Position numbers and translations under genes: made by a program. Under the pieces are notes generated by a model. It saw only the letters and a program-made list of their open reading frames with translations. It was not told the DNA's origin and made no database searches. From contig JAKLDR010000029.1 in the NCBI GenBank assembly GCA_022703445.1, positions 1 to 44,238 on the forward strand: 44,238 bases of DNA, read 5' to 3'. Shown here piece by piece: positions 38,879 through 44,238 of the stretch (the stretch's first letter is position 1; each line of letters begins with the position of its first letter). This stretch comes from Planctomycetota bacterium. GTDB lineage: Bacteria; Planctomycetota; SZUA-567; JAKLDR01.

Positions 38879-40651
38879 ATGCTCACCCGTCTGACCACCG
38901 CATTCCTGGCCGCAACGCTCTTCCTGGCCGCCGCGGGCCCCGCGGCTCCCGGCGGCGAGGCCGCTCCGGCCCCCGCCGCCGCCGGCGAGGTCACCGAGGT
39001 CAAGGCGGTCTGCCGCAACGGGCAGACCTTCATCACCTGGAAGGATGCGGCCGAGGGCGAGGCCGGCTCGAAGATCCGCTACTCGCTCTACCGCTCGGAC
39101 AAGCCCATCGGGCCGGACCTGGCCGGCGCGCAGCTGTACACCTCCGGCATCCTCAACAACTCCGCCAAGCTCTTCGGCGGGGCCTTCAACATGAAGGACC
39201 GGCTCAACCCCGAGCGGCCCACCGCGATCATCGAGGAGAAGGGCGCGCGATTGCCGATGTGGTCGGGCCTGGCGGTCGTGACCGTCGAGAAGGACGGCAA
39301 GGCCTTCTACGCGGTGGTGGCCACCGACGAGAAGGGCGCGGCGCTCGCGAAGCCCATCCCGGGCAAGAGCGCCACGGCCGAGGCGGTCGAGGAGAAGGTC
39401 GCGCCGATTCAGCCCATCCTGCTGGAGGACTCCAAGAGCCGCAAGGGCCCCTACATCCAGCAGACCTGCATCAAGGGCACCAAGGGCCTGCCGCTGCGCG
39501 TCGAGCTCCACGCCTCGAGCGGCGGGGGCGGCGGCGCGGCCGAGTACGGCGACTACTATCTGTATTTCGCCCGGAAGGAGTGGGGCTGGATGGACGGCCT
39601 GCCCGGGGTCTTCTCGGTGCAGGAGCGCACCGACGGCGGCCACCGCCTGGCGCTCGACAGCCGCGACGCCATCGTCACGCCGGCGGCCGGCCCGATGGAG
39701 ACCTACTGGTTCGGCTACGTCTGCGTGCCGCAGTGGGCCGACCACAAGGAGCCGCGGGCCTACAACTTCACCGAGAAGCGCATGCTCTGGGTGATCGACT
39801 ACGTGGTGAAGAAGTACGAGGCCGATCCCGAGCGGGTCTACGCCGGCGGCGGCTCGATGGGCGCCTGGGGCTCCTCCACCTTCGCCTTCCGGCACCCGGA
39901 GGTCTTCGCCGCCATCTATCCGAACCGTCCGCGCACCCGGCAGAAGGGCATGCCCACGCTGCCGGGCACACCCAAGGCCACCGGCCCGGTGATGATGGAC
40001 GACGGCAAGACGCCCTACCTGGAGCGCATGGACATGGTCAAGTTCGCCAGCGAGCACCACGAGGACCTGCCGCCCTACATCTGGTGCTGCGGCCGGCGCG
40101 ACGGCTTCGCCTCCTGGCAGGAGCAGGTCGACCTGGTCAAGGCGCTCACCGCCAACCACCACGGTTTCGCCTTCGCCTGGAACGACGGCGACCACTCCTC
40201 GGGTGGCTATCCCATGGGCAAGGTGGCGAAGTACTTCGGCAGCGACAAGTTCGCCCGCAACAAGAGCTACCCGGCCTTCGGCAACAGCTCGATCAACGAC
40301 AACCTCGGCAACGGCGACCCCAAGGACGGCGACCTCGGCAACGACGACCCCAAGAAGGGCCCCGTCGAGGTCTTCGGCATCAACCTCGGCTTCATCTGGA
40401 AGGACGTCGTCGACGAAGACGGCAAGTGGTCGGTGAAGCTCTCCAACGACCTGGCCAAGGCGGAGATGACCGTGGACGTCACCCCGCGGCGCTGCCAGAA
40501 GTTCAAGCTCAAGGCCGGCGACAAGCTGAAGTGGGCCAATTCCGCCGGCGGCGCCGGCGAGATCACCGCCGACCAGTGGGGCCTGGCGACCGTCGAGAAG
40601 GTCAAGATCGCCCCGGGAGCGGAGACCACGCTGACCATCGCCAGGCAGTGA
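38879..40651 (+). CDS. Secreted alpha/beta hydrolase (esterase/peptidase-like)
   Basis: 590 residues from the ATG at 38879 (GGAGGGAGA upstream). Signal peptide MLTRLTTAFLAATLFLAAAGPAAPGG. A fibronectin-like N-terminal module (VKAVCRNGQTFITWKDA ... RYSLYRS) precedes the hydrolase. The nucleophile elbow is VYAGGGSMGAW (GxSMG, Ser near 327). A following helix AFRHPEVFAAIYPN is typical of PHB-depolymerase/prolyl-oligopeptidase relatives; likely acid and base lie in GCGRRDGFASW and NDGDHSSGGY (His). The Asp/Gly/Asn-rich stretch NGDPKDGDLGNDDPKKG near residue 480 looks like a small calcium-binding or linker repeat. Probably degrades an extracellular ester; substrate unknown. It lies 38 bp after the previous gene. 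Confidence 0.8.
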   Translation: MLTRLTTAFLAATLFLAAAGPAAPGGEAAPAPAAAGEVTEVKAVCRNGQTFITWKDAAEGEAGSKIRYSLYRSDKPIGPDLAGAQLYTSGILNNSAKLFGGAFNMKDRLNPERPTAIIEEKGARLPMWSGLAVVTVEKDGKAFYAVVATDEKGAALAKPIPGKSATAEAVEEKVAPIQPILLEDSKSRKGPYIQQTCIKGTKGLPLRVELHASSGGGGGAAEYGDYYLYFARKEWGWMDGLPGVFSVQERTDGGHRLALDSRDAIVTPAAGPMETYWFGYVCVPQWADHKEPRAYNFTEKRMLWVIDYVVKKYEADPERVYAGGGSMGAWGSSTFAFRHPEVFAAIYPNRPRTRQKGMPTLPGTPKATGPVMMDDGKTPYLERMDMVKFASEHHEDLPPYIWCCGRRDGFASWQEQVDLVKALTANHHGFAFAWNDGDHSSGGYPMGKVAKYFGSDKFARNKSYPAFGNSSINDNLGNGDPKDGDLGNDDPKKGPVEVFGINLGFIWKDVVDEDGKWSVKLSNDLAKAEMTVDVTPRRCQKFKLKAGDKLKWANSAGGAGEITADQWGLATVEKVKIAPGAETTLTIARQ

Positions 40652-40680
40652 GATCGACGCGGCCTGCCGACGCTTTGGGG

Positions 40681-40708
40681 TTGCCGCCGCCGCGCCACCG
40701 GCTAGAAT
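40681..40708 (+). promoter_or_regulatory. Promoter of the dprA operon
   Basis: TTGCCG (40681-40686), 16 bp, TAGAAT (40703-40708). Expected start of transcription is about 40715-40717. Confidence 0.65.
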
Positions 40709-40716
40709 CCGCGCGG

Positions 40717-40770
40717 ATGAAACCGCGCGTAACCCGATTGGCAACGGAGCTCCTATGGCCGAAGACATGA
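40717..40770 (+). CDS. Possible 17-codon leaderless upstream ORF overlapping dprA
   Basis: ATG at 40717 is 8 nt past the -10, exactly where the mRNA should begin, and reads MKPRVTRLATELLWPKT then TGA at 40768-40770. It overlaps the dprA start (40755) in a different frame, so ribosomes finishing here could restart on dprA. There is no conservation evidence, and random occurrence is possible. Confidence 0.35.
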   Translation: MKPRVTRLATELLWPKT

Positions 40771-41960
40771 TCCCCCGGGGCTCGAAGCCCCCCTCTCTGG
40801 AGGAACTCCTGGCCCTCCAGCTCACCGGCGGCGTGGGCGCCGTGACCTACCGCAAACTGCTGCGCGCCTTCGGCTCGGTGCAGGGCATCCTGGCCGCCCC
40901 GCCGGGGCTCATCGACGAGGTCGACGGCGTGGGCCCCAAGCGCGCGGCCAGCCTGGCCTCCGGCCGGGGGCTGGAGGATGCCGCGGCCGAGATCCGCCGC
41001 GCCGCCGAGCTGGGCGTGCGGTTGCTGCCCTACACCTCGGACGAATACCCGCCGGCCCTCAAGCTCATCTACGACCCGCCGCTGGTGCTCTATCTGCGCG
41101 GGGAGCTCCGGCCCGAGGACGCGCTGGCCCTGGGCGTGGTCGGCTCCCGGCGCTGCTCCTACTACGGCAGCACCCAGGCCGGGCGCTTCGCCGGTGAGCT
41201 GGCCCGGCTGGGCTTCACGGTGGTCAGCGGCCTGGCCCGCGGGGTGGACACCGCCGCCCACGCCGGGGCGCTTTCGGCCGGCGGCCGCACCCTGGCGGTC
41301 ATCGGCCGGGGCCTGGCCGGCGTCTACCCGCCGGAGAACGAGGACCTCGCCCGGCGGATCGCCGACGGCCACGGCGCGGTGCTCAGCGAGCTGCCGCTGG
41401 AGGCCCCGCCGGCCCGCGAGAACTTCCCGCGCCGCAACCGGCTGATCAGCGGCCTGTCGCTCGGGGTCATCGTGGTGGAGGGCTCGCGCCGGAGCGGAGC
41501 CATGATCACCGCCGCGGTGGCCCTGGAGCAGGGCCGCGAGGTCTACGCCCTGCCCGGCAAGGCCGGCGATCCGCTGGCCGAGGGCCCCAACGGGCTGATC
41601 AAAAGCGCCGGGGCCAAACTGGTCGAAACGCCCCAGGACGTCCTGGACGAGCTCGGCCCGGTGGCCGACGCCCTGGTGGGGCTGGAGCTGCCGGAGCGCC
41701 ATCGCCAGGCGGCGATGGCCGCGCTGGCCGGACCCCGGGAGGAATCCGCGCGCCCCGCCGCCGACGCCCGTTCGGCCGGGCTGACCGCCGCCGAACGCCG
41801 GGTGCTCGAGCAGCTCTCCTCCGAGCCGGCCGGCGCCGACGAGGTCATCGAGCGCGCCGGGCTGCCCCCGGCCGAGGTGGCCTCGCTGCTGATGGTCCTG
41901 GAGATCCGCCGTCTGATCCGGCGGCTCCCCGGGCAGCGCTACGTCCGGACGGCAGGCTGA
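40755..41960 (+). CDS. dprA: DNA-processing protein DprA
   Basis: 401 residues. An N-terminal helix-hairpin-helix-like region (GGVGAVTYRKLLRAFGS, IDEVDGVGPKRAASL) is followed by the DprA Rossmann core: LGVVGSRRCSYYG, VVSGLARGVDTAAHAGAL, AVIGRGL, FPRRNRLISGLSLGVIVVEGSRRSGAMITAA and REVYALPG, all hallmark DprA segments. It ends in a winged-helix domain (LTAAERRVLEQLSSEPAGADEVIERAGLPPAEVASLLMVLEI). It binds incoming single-stranded DNA and loads RecA during transformation. Length is normal for three-domain DprA. The ATG is preceded by a weak GGAG. The sugar kinase starts 6 bp after its stop, so the two form an operon. Confidence 0.97.
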   Translation: MAEDMIPRGSKPPSLEELLALQLTGGVGAVTYRKLLRAFGSVQGILAAPPGLIDEVDGVGPKRAASLASGRGLEDAAAEIRRAAELGVRLLPYTSDEYPPALKLIYDPPLVLYLRGELRPEDALALGVVGSRRCSYYGSTQAGRFAGELARLGFTVVSGLARGVDTAAHAGALSAGGRTLAVIGRGLAGVYPPENEDLARRIADGHGAVLSELPLEAPPARENFPRRNRLISGLSLGVIVVEGSRRSGAMITAAVALEQGREVYALPGKAGDPLAEGPNGLIKSAGAKLVETPQDVLDELGPVADALVGLELPERHRQAAMAALAGPREESARPAADARSAGLTAAERRVLEQLSSEPAGADEVIERAGLPPAEVASLLMVLEIRRLIRRLPGQRYVRTAG

Positions 41961-41966
41961 CGGCCC

Positions 41967-42938
41967 ATGATCCTGACCCTGACGCTCAACCCCACCGTGG
42001 ACCGCGTGCTGGCGGTGCCCGGCTTCCGTCCGGGCGGCGTGCGCCGCGCCGAGCTGCTCGACCTGATCCCCGCCGGCAAGGGCTTCAACGTCTCGCGGGT
42101 GCTGGCCGCCCTGGGCGTGCCCAGCACCGCCGCCGGGCCGGTCGGCGCCGCCGAGATCCCGCTATACCGCGCGGCCTTCGGGCCGCTGGGGGTCAGGCTG
42201 CGGCTCTTCCCCTTCCCGCGGCCAACCCGCAGCAACGTCACCGTGATCGACCCGCGAGCCGGGACCGAGACTCACCTCCGCGAGCTGGGGCCCGCGGTGC
42301 CGGCCGGAGCCCTGGCCCGCCTGACCCGGGGCCTCTTCGGCCGGAGCCGGCGAGCCGCCGGCTCCGCCGGGGTCCTGGCCTTCTGCGGCTCGCTGCCGCC
42401 GGGGATGGGCCAGGCCGGACTCCTCGGCGCGCTCCGCGCCGCCCGCCGCTCCGGCCGGCGCCTCTTCGTCGACTCGAGCGGCCAGCCCCTGCGGACGGCT
42501 TGGAGGCTCCGGCCGGAGATCCTCTCCGTCAACGCCGAGGAACTCGCCGGGCTGACCGGCCGCCCGACGGACTGCCCGTCCGCGGCCCTGGCTGCGGCGC
42601 GCGCGCTGCTGGTCGCCGGCCGCGGGGCCGACGGGCCGGGCGACCGGCTGATCCTGGTCAAGCTCGGAGCCCGGGGGGCTCTGGCCGTGGGCGCGGCCGG
42701 GGCCTGGCGGGCCATCCCGCCGGCCATCCGGGCCCGCAACACGGTGGGCGCCGGCGACGCCTTCAACGCCGGCTTCCTGGCGGCCGAGTCCCGGGGCGTG
42801 CCCGCGGCGTTGGCCCTGGCCGCCGCCTGCGGCGCGGCCCAGGCGGCCAGCCCGGCCCTCGGCCGGCTCGACCCGGCCAGGGTCGCCAGCCTGGCCCGCG
42901 CCCTCCGCGTGGAGACGCTGGCCGGCAAGCGGGGATGA
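41967..42938 (+). CDS. PfkB-family hexose kinase (1-phosphofructokinase / tagatose-6-P kinase type)
   Basis: 323 residues. The opening MILTLTLNPTVDRVLAV is characteristic of FruK/LacC-type kinases. The PfkB signatures are AGKGFNVSRVLAALG (near residue 36-50; usually GKGxNVA) and NTVGAGDAFNAGF (near 253-265) with the catalytic Asp in GAGD. A CGSLPPGMG segment near 138-146 also fits. It phosphorylates a phospho-hexose or hexose with ATP; whether fructose-1-P or tagatose-6-P is used cannot be decided. It is linked to dprA by 6 bp, an unrelated function. The tail after residue 290 is Ala/Arg-rich. Confidence 0.9.
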   Translation: MILTLTLNPTVDRVLAVPGFRPGGVRRAELLDLIPAGKGFNVSRVLAALGVPSTAAGPVGAAEIPLYRAAFGPLGVRLRLFPFPRPTRSNVTVIDPRAGTETHLRELGPAVPAGALARLTRGLFGRSRRAAGSAGVLAFCGSLPPGMGQAGLLGALRAARRSGRRLFVDSSGQPLRTAWRLRPEILSVNAEELAGLTGRPTDCPSAALAAARALLVAGRGADGPGDRLILVKLGARGALAVGAAGAWRAIPPAIRARNTVGAGDAFNAGFLAAESRGVPAALALAAACGAAQAASPALGRLDPARVASLARALRVETLAGKRG

Positions 42939-42966
42939 CGGCGGCTCCGGCCCGGGCCGGGCGACG

Positions 42967-42994
42967 TTGCGCCCCACCGGGTCGCGCGTAAGAT
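42967..42994 (+). promoter_or_regulatory. Possible promoter of the PAS-GAF gene
   Basis: TTGCGC (42967-42972), 16 bp, TAAGAT (42989-42994). The -35 is weak and the -10 moderate. The leader to the TTG start would be about 35 nt. Confidence 0.45.
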
Positions 42995-43035
42995 AACGGC
43001 GGCCGCGGGTCCTCCGGCCACCAGGGGGGTCTGAC

Positions 43036-44238
43036 TTGACCGATCCCGTCTCCAGTCCCGTGCCCAGCCCCGCCGAACAGGCACTCGGGATGCTCCAGCG
43101 CCGCCTCGCCACCCGCGAGGAGGAACTCGGCGAGCTCCGGGCCATCAGCGACGCCGTCCTGCGCGCCCTGGAGAGCTGGGTGGTGCTGGTGGACGGCGAG
43201 CAGCGCGTGCTCCTGGCCAACGAGGGGTTCTGCCGGGCCCGCGGGATATCCCGCCTGGACGTCGTCGGACGCCGGCTGACTGAGCTGCTGGGCGCCAACG
43301 TCCCCGAGAACGGCCCGGTCATCGACGCCGTGGCCGGCGCCCTGGCGGCGGCCCTGGGCGGCGGCGGCGAGAGCCGGCTTTCGGGGCTGCGCCTGGCCGA
43401 CCGCCCGGGACAGGGACCCGACCGCAACGAGCACATCGTCGACCTGCGCATCACCGCGGTGGGCGGCGTCGAACGCCGCGCGCTGGTGGCGGTGGCCGAC
43501 ATCACCGAGTACTGGCGCGCCCAGGAGGAGGTCATCCGGGAGAAGCGCAAGCTCAACGACATGGTCCAGGCCACCGGGGCGGGCCTGTCGCTGCTGGACC
43601 GCGACCGCCGGGTGATCTGGGCCAACCGGGTCTTCCTGCAGTGGTTCGGGGATCCGGCCGGGCGCTCCTGCTTCCAGGTCTTCCGTTGCTCGGACCGGCC
43701 CTGCCACGACTGCGAGATCCAGAAGGTGGCCGCCACCGGCGGATCGATCGTGGAGAACTGGTCGACCTACACCGCCGGGGGCAACCGCCGGCACTTCCAG
43801 AACACGGTCACGCCCATCCGCGACGAGCGCGGGGCCCTCTACCAGTACCTGGTGCTGACCGACGACGTCACCGACCGGCAGTCCAAGATCGAGCAGCTCA
43901 ACCTGCTGCGCCGCCTCGGCGAGGTCATGGCCGGCACGCTGGAGCTGGACCGGCTCTTCAACCTGGTGCTGACCTGCGTGACCGCCGGCCACGCCCTGGG
44001 CTTCAACCGCGCCTTCCTGTTCCTCCTGGACCGCTCCGCCAACCGCCTGGTGCCCAAGCAGGCGGTGGGCCCGACCAGCCGCGACGAAGCCATGCGCATC
44101 TGGGGTGAGCTCTCCGCCCGGCAGACGACCATCGAGAGCGTCTTCGACGACGCCGAGAAGCTCCCCTCGGCCGAGGACCAGCCCCTCTTCCATCGCATCC
44201 GGAATCTGTCCTATCCGGTCGAGGAGGCCAACGTCGGT
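43036..44238 (+). CDS. PAS-PAS-GAF signal-transduction protein (5' part only)
   Basis: The frame is open from a TTG at 43036 (GGGGGG 6 nt upstream) to the window end: 401 codons without a stop. After a short coiled coil (LQRRLATREEELGELRAI), a first PAS domain spans about 30-165 (ALESWVVLVDGEQRVLLANEGFCRARG ... RALVAVADITEYWRAQEEVIREKRK). A second PAS follows, about 175-290, with a Cys-rich patch (CFQVFRCSDRPCHDCEI) and the QYLVLTDDVTDR end. Then comes a GAF domain (LGEVMAGTLELDRLFNLVLTCVTAGHALGFNRAFLFLLD). The missing C-terminus is probably a histidine kinase, cyclase or phosphatase; this cannot be told from the window. Cytoplasmic, no signal peptide. Confidence 0.85.
   Translation, partial: MTDPVSSPVPSPAEQALGMLQRRLATREEELGELRAISDAVLRALESWVVLVDGEQRVLLANEGFCRARGISRLDVVGRRLTELLGANVPENGPVIDAVAGALAAALGGGGESRLSGLRLADRPGQGPDRNEHIVDLRITAVGGVERRALVAVADITEYWRAQEEVIREKRKLNDMVQATGAGLSLLDRDRRVIWANRVFLQWFGDPAGRSCFQVFRCSDRPCHDCEIQKVAATGGSIVENWSTYTAGGNRRHFQNTVTPIRDERGALYQYLVLTDDVTDRQSKIEQLNLLRRLGEVMAGTLELDRLFNLVLTCVTAGHALGFNRAFLFLLDRSANRLVPKQAVGPTSRDEAMRIWGELSARQTTIESVFDDAEKLPSAEDQPLFHRIRNLSYPVEEANVG

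Overview
The window is a G+C-rich (by eye about 70%), densely coded bacterial chromosome segment carrying about 35 genes. GTG and TTG starts are common and most neighbours are 10-40 bp apart or overlap. The gene mix points to a planctomycete or a related PVC-type bacterium: TPR plus HExxH secreted peptidases, zinc-ribbon/TM/squalene-cyclase-repeat proteins, HEAT-repeat secreted proteins, an ECF sigma with a zinc-finger anti-sigma, DUF5107-TPR and sugar-epimerase proteins, and many signal peptides and lipoboxes. This placement is inference; there is no rRNA or marker gene in the window. No tRNA, rRNA, CRISPR array, transposase or phage gene was found.

Layout. 1-661 (minus): tail of a secreted protein gene and a PK_C-like protein. 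886-6294 (plus): secreted TPR peptidase, zinc-ribbon/squalene-cyclase-repeat membrane protein, calcium-binding-repeat protein, then a likely terminator. 6412-10258 (minus): ECF sigma, anti-sigma and MEMO-family protein with 4-nt or near-overlapping junctions, then an aldose-epimerase-like protein and an SGNH hydrolase. 10351-11211 (plus): LacI-type sensor domain lacking its DNA-binding domain. 11368-14897 (minus): FAD-linked oxidase, small membrane protein, secreted HEAT-like protein. 15058-20044 (plus): four-gene operon (secreted DnaJ-zinc-finger-like protein, lipoprotein, zinc alcohol dehydrogenase, HEAT protein), then a low-GC orphan gene. 21251-23464 (minus): EF-hand membrane protein. 23729-29421 (plus): three successive HlyD-type adaptors and a MacB/LolD-type ATPase with no permease. 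29464-30825 (minus): GH4 glycosidase. 30886-33023 (plus): a c-di-AMP (ydaO-type) riboswitch in front of a KimA-type potassium importer. 33284-44238 (plus): DUF5107-TPR protein, ferritin-like protein, MntP-type manganese exporter, permuted NlpC/P60 lipoprotein, secreted alpha/beta hydrolase, DprA, PfkB-family sugar kinase, and a truncated PAS-PAS-GAF sensor.

Two things stand out. (1) Six separate loci carry the same architecture built from unrelated sequence: a short array of 7-nt (once 6-nt) units, a 14-27 nt spacer, then an array of a roughly reverse-complementary unit. Four fill the junction between co-directional genes and two lie inside reading frames without breaking them. (2) Between the c-di-AMP aptamer and the kimA coding region sits a 221-nt segment whose two ends pair over 24 positions (20 Watson-Crick, 2 G-U) and enclose the GTG start codon and Shine-Dalgarno sequence. 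It is either a long-range translational expression platform or an inverted-repeat (MITE-like) insertion that supplies the start codon.

Promoters are unusually readable: at least 13 sites fit TTGNCN or TTGNNN, a 15-17 bp spacer and TANNAT-like hexamers, usually just upstream of genes. At several genes the predicted transcript begins on or within a couple of bases of the start codon, which suggests leaderless mRNAs.
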